From the NCBI GenBank assembly GCA_023417775.1, contig JAEZEJ010000016.1, positions 1-20,444 of the forward strand: a stretch of DNA of 20,444 nt, read 5' to 3'. The notes under the pieces are model-generated. The model saw only the letters and a program-made list of their open reading frames with translations, searched no databases and was not told the DNA's origin. This document shows, piece after piece, positions 6,982 through 14,045 of the stretch. Each line of letters begins with the position of its first letter. Positions within the stretch are counted from its first letter, which is position 1. The position numbers and the translations under genes were made by a program. The DNA is from Actinomycetes bacterium. Its GTDB lineage: Bacteria; Actinomycetota; Actinomycetes; Propionibacteriales; Nocardioidaceae.

Positions 6982-8054
6982 GCGGCGTCCTTCCAGACGA
7001 CTTCACAGGGGACTTCGAGGTGGTCGATGAGACGGTCGGCATCGGCGAGGACGCGCCTGCGGGCGTCCGGACCCACCACCCTCGCCGGCGTGATCTCGAT
7101 GGCCAGCGGGTCGGCTGTGCGCCGTGGTCTGCGGGTACGCCAGGTGCCGGCGGCGATGCCGTCGATGAGGAGCAGGTTGCCGCCCCAGATGTCGATGGTG
7201 CCGCCCGCGGCGACGGGCGCCTCGTAGAGCGTCCGGTCCTGGTAGGCGATGACGTACTCGTCGAAGAGCGGGACCAACTGCGTCGTCGGGCCCGGTGAGG
7301 TGGCGCGCGTCGCCTCCGCCAGGTCGACGAGATCGTCGCCGAGGTCGACCGTCTCGTGGGCCGCGTAACCGGCTCTGGCATCGGTGAGGGTCAAGCCGCT
7401 CCACCACGCGAAGTCTCGCGCGGTCGCGGGGCCGTGGGCGGCGAGGTAGCGGCCGGCGAGACGTGCGACGGCCTCGTCGCGGTCGAGGGTGACCCTGGGG
7501 ATGCGCGAGGCATAGGGGACGAAGGTGTCCCATGATCCGCGACGGGGTCCGGTCGTGACGATCTTGTCCAGCTCGGCGCTGAGGGTCACGTGGCCCAGCG
7601 CCTGGCCTTTCAGCTCGGTGCCCCGTCCGGCGAGGCGCTCGCCGATCTCGCGACGGGTCAGTGGGGCGTCGGCGGTCTCGATGATCGCGCCGACCTCGCC
7701 GACGAGGCGGTCGCGGTCGTCGAGCAGTCCGGTGGTGCGGAGCTGGGACCGCAGCTGAGCCGCGATGCGGGCGGCCGTCAGGTCGAGCAGCCAGTCGAGG
7801 TCCTGGACGAGGACGAAGTGCCAGGTGGGCCGCAGCACGTGGTGCCGCACGATCGGACCATCCGCGGCCTCCCGGGCGATCGCGGTGCCGCGGGGAAGGT
7901 CGGTGGTACGTCGGGCCAGGGACCAGCAGGCGTCGTCGAACTCCTGAGCCTGGACCGCCGTGAGGTGACCGACGGCGGCCACGACATCGGGGTAGGGCTC
8001 GCCGACCAGGCGTTGCCTGGCCATCCGTTCAGCGCGCACCTGCTCCGGACCCAT
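6978..8054 (-). CDS. Winged-helix DNA-binding domain protein of the AlkZ/YcaQ superfamily (HTH_42)
   Basis: A 358-residue protein of the winged-helix family formerly called DUF1006 (HTH_42), which includes the DNA glycosylases AlkZ and YcaQ. The typical N-terminus ERMARQRLVGEP is followed by AVQAQEF, with Gln35 and Gln37 forming a QxQ motif like the catalytic pair of AlkZ, then WSLARRT. Later family features are LRPTWHFV and VPLFDEYVIAYQDR near the C-terminus. Glycosylase activity is possible but not shown; many family members are uncharacterised. The start at 8054 has no clear ribosome binding site but lies 5 bases past the fadE13 stop, so coupling is likely; Met11 is an alternative start. 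Its stop overlaps the accD2 start as ATGA. In the remembered M. tuberculosis locus fadE13 and accD2 are adjacent, so this gene appears to be an insertion there. Confidence 0.82.
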   Translation of the reverse strand: MGPEQVRAERMARQRLVGEPYPDVVAAVGHLTAVQAQEFDDACWSLARRTTDLPRGTAIAREAADGPIVRHHVLRPTWHFVLVQDLDWLLDLTAARIAAQLRSQLRTTGLLDDRDRLVGEVGAIIETADAPLTRREIGERLAGRGTELKGQALGHVTLSAELDKIVTTGPRRGSWDTFVPYASRIPRVTLDRDEAVARLAGRYLAAHGPATARDFAWWSGLTLTDARAGYAAHETVDLGDDLVDLAEATRATSPGPTTQLVPLFDEYVIAYQDRTLYEAPVAAGGTIDIWGGNLLLIDGIAAGTWRTRRPRRTADPLAIEITPARVVGPDARRRVLADADRLIDHLEVPCEVVWKDAA

Positions 8055-8058
8055 CGGC

Positions 8059-9216
8059 TCAGTATCCGAGCAGCTTGGCGGCGAGGTCGTTGAGCACCTC
8101 GGTGGCGCCGCCGCCGATGCCGAGGATGCGGGCGTCGCGGTAGTGCCGGTCGATCTCGGATTCGCGCATGTAGCCCATGCCGCCGTGGATCTGGACGGCC
8201 TCGCTGACGACCCACTCGACGGCTTCGACGGCCTGGTTCTTGGCGATCGCGGCGGCGAGGATGAGCTGCGGGTCGGCCTTGTCGCCGGAGTCCTGGGCGC
8301 GTTCGACGGCCTGCCGGGTGAGCGCGCGGGCGGCCTCGGTGCGGCGGTGCATGTCGACGAGCTTGTGCCGGATGACCTGGCGGCTGATGAGCGGGCGGCC
8401 GAAGGTCTCGCGTTCGCGGGCGTAGGCGACGGCGAGGTCGAGGGCTCGCTGGGCGGTGGCGTAGCTCTGCACGGCGAGGGTGAGCCGTTCGGTGACGAAC
8501 TGCTGCATGACGAGGTAGAAGCCGCCGTTCTCCTCGCCGACCAGCTGGGTGGCGGGGACGCGGACATCGTCGAAGGCGAGCTCGCCGGTGTCCGAGCAGT
8601 GCCAGCCCATCTTGCGGAGACTGCGGCTGACCGTGAAGCCGGGGGTGTCGGTGTCGATGACGAGCAGGCTGATGCCGCCGTGGCCGTCCTCGCCGGTGCG
8701 GACGGCGGTGGTGACGAAGTCGGCGCGGACGCTGGAGGTGATGAAGGTCTTGGCTCCGTTGACGATGTAGTGGTCGCCGTCCTTGACCGCGCGGGTGGTG
8801 ATGCCGGCGACATTGGATCCGCCACCGGGCTCGGTCACACCGAGCGAGCCGATCATCGAGCCGGCGAGGGTCGGCCGCACGTAGCGGTCGATGAGATCGC
8901 CATTGCCGGAGTCGACGATGTGCGGGACGGCAATGCCATGGGTGAACAGCGAGGCGAGGAGGCCGGTGGAGCCGCCATTCTCGACGATGGCCTCGGTGAC
9001 GATGGAGATGTCGATGAGGTCGCCGCCCTCGCCGCCGACGGACTCGTCGAAGCCGATGCCGAGGTAGCCCGCCTTGGCGGTCTGGGCGTGGAGCTCGCGC
9101 GGGAGTCGCCCGGCATCCTCCCACTCGTCCATGTGCGGGGCGATCTGGCGCTGCGTGAAGGCGGCGACCGCGTCGCGCAGCGCCAGCCGTTCGGGTGTGG
9201 TCCAGCGGTCGGTCAT
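8059..9216 (-). CDS. fadE13: Acyl-CoA dehydrogenase, FadE13-like
   Basis: A 385-residue FAD acyl-CoA dehydrogenase of normal length, second gene of the operon. The flavin/substrate motif is IGSLGVTEPGGGSN, the hallmark KTFITSS follows it, and the catalytic base at the usual C-terminal position is Glu352 in GGMGYMRESEIDRHYRD, followed by the FAD-contacting GIGGGATEV. The start at 9216 is chosen because AAGGAG lies 7 bases upstream and the protein then begins as the family does; a longer in-frame reading (to 9537) would run through the AtuA-like gene. Its ATG overlaps the AtuA-like stop by 4 bases. It probably oxidises the branched acyl-CoA before carboxylation, while FadE12 acts elsewhere in the route; the order is inference. 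Family certain, substrate unknown. Confidence 0.94.
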   Translation of the reverse strand: MTDRWTTPERLALRDAVAAFTQRQIAPHMDEWEDAGRLPRELHAQTAKAGYLGIGFDESVGGEGGDLIDISIVTEAIVENGGSTGLLASLFTHGIAVPHIVDSGNGDLIDRYVRPTLAGSMIGSLGVTEPGGGSNVAGITTRAVKDGDHYIVNGAKTFITSSVRADFVTTAVRTGEDGHGGISLLVIDTDTPGFTVSRSLRKMGWHCSDTGELAFDDVRVPATQLVGEENGGFYLVMQQFVTERLTLAVQSYATAQRALDLAVAYARERETFGRPLISRQVIRHKLVDMHRRTEAARALTRQAVERAQDSGDKADPQLILAAAIAKNQAVEAVEWVVSEAVQIHGGMGYMRESEIDRHYRDARILGIGGGATEVLNDLAAKLLGY

Positions 9217-11021
9217 ACGGCTTCTCCTTCCCCCGGCCTGGACCGAGATTTGCTGCCTATTTGTTGACCCGAGGCACTGCCGATTGACGATTCGGGAGCA
9301 AATCTCGGCTCGAGCAGCTCCCTGGGGATGTCGACGAGGCGGGCGCGGAGCCACTCGCCGACGGCTTTGGCTTGCGGGTCGAATCGGGTGGAGGACGCCA
9401 CGCCGTCGCCGAGCAGCCGCTCGACGACGAGATTGACGGCCGCGAGATGAGGCAGCGGGTGGACGGCGATGTCGAGGTCGGCGGTCTCGGGCAGCAGCTC
9501 GCGCACCCGGTCGGAGGTGAGGGTCGCGGCGAGCCACGCATAGGCGGCCTCTCGTCGCGGGTGGTCGGCCGGGATCCAGACGCCGATATTGGCGGCACCG
9601 CCCTTGTCACCGGAGCGTGCGTAGGCGAGCCGGCCGAGCGCCTTGCGCACCGTGTCGTCCCCCGCGGACACATTTTCACCACTCGGCGAACCCGAGCCCG
9701 GTACCGGGCCCGGGGAGTCGACGGTCGACGGAGGTGCGATATCGATACGGGTTCCGTCGTCGAGGACGACGACGTGCGGTACGTCGGACTGCGCGACGTA
9801 GGCGGCGCGATAGACGCCGAAGGGCGAGGCCGCGCTCGGCGGGGCGGTGACGTGGAAGCCGGGATAGGACGCGAGGGCGAGCTCGATCGCGGCGCCGCTG
9901 AAGGCACGGCCGGCGGCCTTGGCGTCCTGGCTCTTGACATGGCAGCGCAGGAGCGCGGCGGCCTCGGCCTCGGTGGCGGGGTCGGCGCGGTCGGTGCGCA
10001 CGAGCTCCCAGTCGACCTCGTCGAGCGGCAACCGGTCGAGGGCCGCTGAGAGCTGGGCGCGGACCCAGTCGGCCTTGGCCTCGATGTCGAGGCCGGTGAG
10101 CACCAGCTCGATGCTGTTGCGGAAGCCGCCGAGGCTGTTCAGCGCGACCTTGGCGGTGGCGGGCGGCGGTGTCCCCCGTACCCCGCTCACCCGCACGCGG
10201 TCCTCGCCGTCCGCGGAGAGCTGGATGGTGTCGAGGTGGGTGGCGACATCGGGGTTGAGGTAGACCGGTCCGCCGATCTCGTAGACGAGCTGAGCGGTGA
10301 CCGTGTCGATGGTGACGGCACCGCCGGTGCCGGGATGCTTGGTGATGACGCTGGACCCGTCGGCGTCGATCTCGGCGATGGGGAAGCCGAGGGGGCGGTC
10401 GATGTCGATATCGGTGAAGCCGGAGAAGTTGCCGCCCGTGGCCTGGGCGCCGCATTCGATGATGTGTCCGGCGACGACGGCACCCGCGAGACGGTCGTAG
10501 TCCTCGCGCCCCCAGCCGTGTTCGGCGATGGCGGGACCGACGATGACCGAGGCATCGGTGACGCGCCCGGTGACGACGATGTCGGCACCGGCCTTCAGCG
10601 CCTCGGCGATGCCGAAAGCGCCCAGATAGGCGTTGGCCGTGAGGGCCCCCTCCCAGCCGAGCTCGGCCGCGCGGCCGATGAGGTCATCGCCCTCCACATG
10701 GGCGACCCGTACCTCGATGCCCTGCTCGGCGGCGGTCTCGCGGATCTTCTGGGCGAGCCCGGCGGGGTTGAGTCCGCCGGCATTGGCGACGATCTTGACC
10801 TGCTTCTCCCTGGCCAGGGCGAGGCAGTCGGTGAGCTGGCGCAGGAAGGTCTTCGCATAGCCGAGGTCGGCGTCCTTCATCCGGTCCTTGCCGAGGATGA
10901 GCATGGTGAGCTCGGCCAGGTAGTCGCCGGTGAGGTAGTCGAGATGCCCTCCCTCGAGCATCTCGCGCATGGCGGACAGCCGGTCCCCGTAGAAGCCCGA
11001 GCAGTTCCCGATCCGGATCAT
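9213..11021 (-). CDS. AtuA family protein (DUF1446, Rv0976c-like), first gene of the operon
   Basis: A 602-residue protein of the acyclic terpene utilisation AtuA family. The N-terminus MIRIGNCSGFYGDR, the block KIVANAGGLNP and the stretch VVTGRVTDASVIVGP are the family signature. A separate AtuA-like C-terminal domain covers about 461-570 (LGRLAYARSGDKGGAANIGVW). The biochemical function of the family is not established; in Pseudomonas, atuA is needed for citronellol degradation. A proline/serine-rich linker (about 434-458) joins the two domains. The last 30 residues (from about 572) are encoded by a palindromic element and look like an added tail. The start at 11021 follows GGCAGG; a TTG at 11048 is an alternative but adds nothing family-like. 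An operator-like palindrome lies 26 bases upstream. Family assignment strong, role unknown. Confidence 0.9.
   Translation of the reverse strand: MIRIGNCSGFYGDRLSAMREMLEGGHLDYLTGDYLAELTMLILGKDRMKDADLGYAKTFLRQLTDCLALAREKQVKIVANAGGLNPAGLAQKIRETAAEQGIEVRVAHVEGDDLIGRAAELGWEGALTANAYLGAFGIAEALKAGADIVVTGRVTDASVIVGPAIAEHGWGREDYDRLAGAVVAGHIIECGAQATGGNFSGFTDIDIDRPLGFPIAEIDADGSSVITKHPGTGGAVTIDTVTAQLVYEIGGPVYLNPDVATHLDTIQLSADGEDRVRVSGVRGTPPPATAKVALNSLGGFRNSIELVLTGLDIEAKADWVRAQLSAALDRLPLDEVDWELVRTDRADPATEAEAAALLRCHVKSQDAKAAGRAFSGAAIELALASYPGFHVTAPPSAASPFGVYRAAYVAQSDVPHVVVLDDGTRIDIAPPSTVDSPGPVPGSGSPSGENVSAGDDTVRKALGRLAYARSGDKGGAANIGVWIPADHPRREAAYAWLAATLTSDRVRELLPETADLDIAVHPLPHLAAVNLVVERLLGDGVASSTRFDPQAKAVGEWLRARLVDIPRELLEPRFAPESSIGSASGQQIGSKSRSRPGEGEAV
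9243..9308. repeat. 66-bp palindromic element inside the AtuA-like gene
   Basis: CCGAGATTTGCT (9243-9254) and AGCAAATCTCGG (9297-9308) are perfect 12-base complements. A nested pair CCCGA (9269-9273 region) and TCGGG (9292-9296) lies inside. The element encodes residues 572-593, directly after the end of the conserved C-terminal domain, and keeps the reading frame open up to the fadE13 overlap. The A/T-rich core of the arms contrasts with the surrounding GC-rich coding sequence. It looks like a small inserted palindromic element, but whether other copies exist in the genome cannot be seen. Confidence 0.75.
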
Positions 11022-11046
11022 GCGTACAGCCTGCCCGCTTTCAAAC

Positions 11047-11068
11047 AAACAGTCAACCCTGATTGTTT
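11047..11068. promoter_or_regulatory. Operator-like palindrome upstream of the AtuA-like operon
   Basis: AAACAGTCA (11047-11055), a 4-base spacer, and TGATTGTTT (11060-11068) form a 22-base inverted repeat with one mismatch. It is A/T-rich in a GC-rich setting and lies 26 bases upstream of the operon's first start codon, between divergent operon and usp genes. On the minus strand it contains TTGACT, a possible -35 element. The size and symmetry suit a TetR-family repressor site, but no TetR gene is in the window, so the regulator is unknown. Confidence 0.55.
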
Positions 11069-11139
11069 ATTGGACGATGCGAGCCTTCCCGGCTCGGCGT
11101 ACGTTGGCAGTGAGAAGCGAGACGAAGGAGTGAGTTCCG

Positions 11140-12009
11140 ATGACCGTCCCCGTGTCCGGCGCCGTGGTGGTGGGATACGACGCCTCCGAGCCGAGCAAGG
11201 CCGCCGTCGACTGGGCGGCCGCCGATGCGAATCGCCGTGGCGTGGATCTAGTGGTGGTGCATGCCGCCCGCCGGATGAAGGATGTGGCGGACGCCCCCGG
11301 CGAGGAGGTCGCCGATGCGATCGCGGAGGACGGGGCGGCACGGGCTCGTAAGCGGGTGCCCGACCTGCAGGTGCACGCGATCGCCCGGCGCCAGGGCGCG
11401 GCGGCGGCCCTGCAGGAGCTTTCGGCCGAGGCGGCCGTGGTGGTGCTCGGGTATCGCGGCCGTGGACGGCTCGCGGCGGGGCTGATCGGGTCAGTGGCGT
11501 TCACGGTGAGCGCTCATGCGCAGTGCCCGGTGCTGATCGTCCGCGGGGCGACCGAGCACCTGCCGGGGCCGGACCGGCCCGTGGTGGTCGGCACGGACGA
11601 TTCGGAGTTCGCGGCGCAGGCGGTGGCGGGCGCGGCCCGCCTGGCCGCATCGACCGACGCCCGGCTCATCATCGCGGGGGCGTGGGATGTGCCCGAGGCG
11701 AATCCGTGGTCGGCCGCCTATCTAGCGAATGTGAATGCGACGGAGGATGCCTCGCGCGCCGCCGAGAGCGAGGCGGTCGCAGCGGTGGAGCGCGCGCGGG
11801 AGTCGGTGCTCGCGGAGCATCCCGGTTTGACGGTCGAGGTCGGGACGCAGCGCGGCCGGCCCGAGCAGGTGCTGGCGGATGCGTCCGAGGGTGCCGGCGT
11901 GCTGGTAGTCGGTTCGCGAGGACACAGCGATCTTGTGGGGTTACTGCTCGGCTCCGTGAGCCGAGCAGTGCTGCACACCGCCAACTGCCCCGTCGCCGTC
12001 ATCCGCTGA
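11140..12009 (+). CDS. Universal stress protein, two tandem Usp domains
   Basis: A 289-residue cytoplasmic protein with two UspA domains, about 5-136 and 146-289. Each carries the ATP-binding pattern G-2x-G-9x-G(S/T): GYRG...GS at 104-118 and GSRG...GS at 258-272, and each domain ends with the usual CPV(L/A)(I/V)IR strand. The first strand of each has the expected acidic residue (VVGYDASE, VVGTDDSE). Tandem Usp proteins of this kind are frequent in mycobacteria, where they are linked to hypoxia and dormancy; nothing here shows the signal. GAAGGAG lies 9 bases before the start. It is divergent from the acyl-CoA operon and shares its 118-base upstream region. No DosR-type box was recognised. 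The family call is certain, the specific role unknown. Confidence 0.95.
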   Translation: MTVPVSGAVVVGYDASEPSKAAVDWAAADANRRGVDLVVVHAARRMKDVADAPGEEVADAIAEDGAARARKRVPDLQVHAIARRQGAAAALQELSAEAAVVVLGYRGRGRLAAGLIGSVAFTVSAHAQCPVLIVRGATEHLPGPDRPVVVGTDDSEFAAQAVAGAARLAASTDARLIIAGAWDVPEANPWSAAYLANVNATEDASRAAESEAVAAVERARESVLAEHPGLTVEVGTQRGRPEQVLADASEGAGVLVVGSRGHSDLVGLLLGSVSRAVLHTANCPVAVIR

Positions 12010-12025
12010 CACCCCGGACAGCGCT

Positions 12026-12062
12026 GAGGCCGGCTCCCGCCCGCGGCGGCGATTCCGGCCTC
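12026..12062 (+). terminator. Possible terminator hairpin after the usp gene
   Basis: GAGGCCGG (12026-12033) and CCGGCCTC (12055-12062) are perfect complements with a 21-base GC-rich loop, 17 bases past the usp stop. There is no following T-run, so it may be a hairpin that only slows transcription. It lies between the convergent usp and helix-turn-helix genes. Confidence 0.35.
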
Positions 12063-12113
12063 CACGACGGGAATTGCATCTGGCGCGACCGACTCAACGG
12101 CTCGGGATGCGCG

Positions 12114-12365
12114 TCAGGCCTCGGGAATGAGTTCGCCTGGCGTCACGCCGAGGAAGCCGCACAGGGTCACGACGGCGTCCAAGCGCAGGCCACGCGTCGC
12201 CTCTGTCCAGCCACCCTGCTCCAAGGTCCGATAGCGGGCAGTGGTCACACCGAGCACGCCTGCCACATCTTCCTGGCTGCACCCGGCGCTCACACGAGCG
12301 CGCTCGAGTCGCTTCCCCAGCTGCTCGCTGAACACGACCCAACCATCTATAGATTCTCTCGCCAT
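12114..12365 (-). CDS. Small Cro/C1-type helix-turn-helix protein
   Basis: An 83-residue XRE-family DNA-binding protein that is almost entirely one helix-turn-helix domain: LGKRLERARVSAGCSQEDVAGVLGVTTARYRTLEQG, ending LCGFLGVTPGELIPEA. The SQEDVAGVLGVT segment is the canonical recognition unit. The start at 12365 (MARESIDGW) is chosen because the protein then begins as the related small protein at 15238-15537 does; no good ribosome binding site is seen, and an in-frame ATG at 12491 exists but gives an unlikely N-terminus. There is no added effector domain. It is convergent with usp and divergent from the first PucR-type gene across a 404-base gap. It could repress itself and that neighbour; this is inference. 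Confidence 0.8.
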   Translation of the reverse strand: MARESIDGWVVFSEQLGKRLERARVSAGCSQEDVAGVLGVTTARYRTLEQGGWTEATRGLRLDAVVTLCGFLGVTPGELIPEA

Positions 12366-12769
12366 GGCGTCAGCTTGCCAGAGGGCGACGCGGGACCACC
12401 ATGCGCCCGCGGGCCAAGGACGATGGCGACACGCAGTCAAAACAGAGAGTCGAGCAGCCTGAACTCGCCAGTTGCCCTCGATGGCGACCAATGCACCCTA
12501 AGGCGCTATATATCTTGCTCGGCCAACTCAACAACAGCCACCCCTCATTGCACCTCACCCGTGAAGGGGTCGCTGCAGACCGCCTGAAGGCTGACTTCAC
12601 CATCGACTTCCGACCGCTCAAGGTGCCCCCGATGGCGATTTCTTGTCATGCAGATCACAACTCTTGAACGTTTCGTCAACGATCTCGTCGCTACCTGTAG
12701 ACGTCACCCCTCGGGCGTGGATTAACTGTCTCCACCGCGACGGTACGGGCGAGGGAGGAAGCGAGCCGC
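12366..12769. other. 404-base gap between divergent regulators
   Basis: No convincing gene was found. An 88-codon plus-strand reading (12401-12667) has no ribosome binding site and no recognisable family. The stretch is less GC-rich than its surroundings (for example GCGCTATATATCTTGC near 12510) and probably holds the promoters of the small helix-turn-helix gene and the first PucR-type gene, but no clear -35/-10 pair could be assigned. Confidence 0.5.
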
Positions 12770-14002
12770 ATGTCGATAGCGATAACGACCATGCCAGTAC
12801 CCCACGCCACGCACAGACTGCGAGCCTCACGCGCTCTGCGCAAGACGCTCGGCCTCGAGACGATACCCGCCGAAGCTTCTGCCACGCTCAGAGCGCATGC
12901 CGATTCGCTGGCTTCTCGCATTGCGGCCAGCGTCATCGACGAGATCGCCACGTCGCAGGATGACGAGAGGCATCTCATCGCGGCTGCGTTCGAGGAGGGT
13001 GTGCTCAACTTCATCGACATCGCGTGCGGTGAACCCGATCGCGGGCCGCATGTCTACGAGATGTTCCGGGAACTCGGCCGCGTTGCCGTCCATCAGCACC
13101 AGGACCTGAACCTGCTCAAGGCAGCGCAGCACGTCGCTCTGCGGGTCACGTGGGAAGAGCTGCGGCTGCTTTGCACCGCTGGCGCACTAGGGATGGAGAA
13201 GATGTGCGCCCTTGTCGACGCACTCTTAATCTACCTTCAACAGCTGCAACATCAGGCCACGGTGGGTTGCGTCGCCGACACCCAGGAATCACAGCGGAAT
13301 ATGCTCGGCCGACGACGGCTGGCACGTACGTTGCTCTCAGAAGGCCGCTTCGCTGAGATCGAGTCGTTGTCAAAGGCAGCCGGCTGGCCGTTGCCGGCTC
13401 GGCTCGTCGTTGTGATCGCGGCAACGGATACCGAGTCGGAGGCTCTGCCCACAGCGGTGCCAGAGCCCGCGTTGATGATTCGTGAAGGGCTTCGGGCGGT
13501 CATAGCCGTCCCGGTCGATGAAGCTTCATCACTCGTCGCAGCGCTAGGTCGATCTTTCCGGGTGGCGTACAGCTGGCCGGTAGAGCCGATGCTCGCACCG
13601 GATGCCTACCGCTGGGCGAGCCGTGCATTGCAGTTGGCCGATGACGGGCTCATCAGTGAGACGACGATCGACTGCGCCGCATACCGAACCGTCCTATGGC
13701 TACATGCGGACCAGGCCCTGAACAAACTGGCCACACACGAAGTTCTCGCACCACTGGCCGCCGAGAAGCCGCAACAGCGTCACATTCTTGCGGCGACCCT
13801 CCTGGTGTGGCTTCGTGGACGCGAGAGCGCGCCGACCATCGCGCGTCGATTGGGTATCCACGAGCAGACCGTGCGACAACGTCTACGTCGCCTGAAGCAG
13901 CTATTCGGAGCGCGCTTGGACGACCCGCATAGCGTCTTATCGCTCTTGATCGTCTTGGAGTCTGGGGCCGCTGATCTGGATCTGGGGATCGAGACGGCCT
14001 AG
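12770..14002 (+). CDS. PucR-family transcriptional regulator (first of a tandem pair)
   Basis: A 410-residue regulator. Its C-terminal PucR helix-turn-helix (HTH_30) spans about 340-397, with IARRLGIHEQTVRQRLRRL and the closing LDDPHSVLSLLIVLE. The helical N-terminal part (about 30-200) resembles the RsbR-like domain that often precedes it (VYEMFRELGRVAVHQHQDLNLLKAAQHV). The centre (about 200-320) would be the GGDEF-like CdaR region and is poorly conserved. PucR proteins usually respond to a small metabolite and act on adjacent genes; no metabolic gene is next to this one. A GGAGG site precedes the start. The helix-turn-helix reads EQTVRQ where the family commonly has NTVRYR, a change shared with its neighbour. 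The class is well supported, effector and targets unknown. Confidence 0.82.
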   Translation: MSIAITTMPVPHATHRLRASRALRKTLGLETIPAEASATLRAHADSLASRIAASVIDEIATSQDDERHLIAAAFEEGVLNFIDIACGEPDRGPHVYEMFRELGRVAVHQHQDLNLLKAAQHVALRVTWEELRLLCTAGALGMEKMCALVDALLIYLQQLQHQATVGCVADTQESQRNMLGRRRLARTLLSEGRFAEIESLSKAAGWPLPARLVVVIAATDTESEALPTAVPEPALMIREGLRAVIAVPVDEASSLVAALGRSFRVAYSWPVEPMLAPDAYRWASRALQLADDGLISETTIDCAAYRTVLWLHADQALNKLATHEVLAPLAAEKPQQRHILAATLLVWLRGRESAPTIARRLGIHEQTVRQRLRRLKQLFGARLDDPHSVLSLLIVLESGAADLDLGIETA

Positions 14003-14045
14003 CCAGAGTGGGAGCCGAGCGTATGACGTCGAGGGGAGATCTCAT

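Noticed and set aside
9704..9715. Perfect palindrome CCCGGTACCGGG in the linker of the AtuA-like gene
   Set aside because: It lies in a Pro/Gly-coding linker where such GC words arise easily; no longer arms or second copy support an element.
9617..9850. Long open readings on the strand opposite the acyl-CoA operon (e.g. 5770-7227, 8143-9267, 10236-11351 as well)
   Set aside because: They are frames kept open by high GC content opposite well-identified enzymes; they lack ribosome sites and show no family features.
11080..11096. Small hairpin CGAGCC/GGCTCG upstream of usp as a riboswitch or attenuator
   Set aside because: Only 6-base arms, with no conserved riboswitch features and no T-run.
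12401..12667. Possible 88-codon gene in the gap before the first PucR-type gene
   Set aside because: No ribosome site, no recognisable motif, and an opposing frame is equally open.
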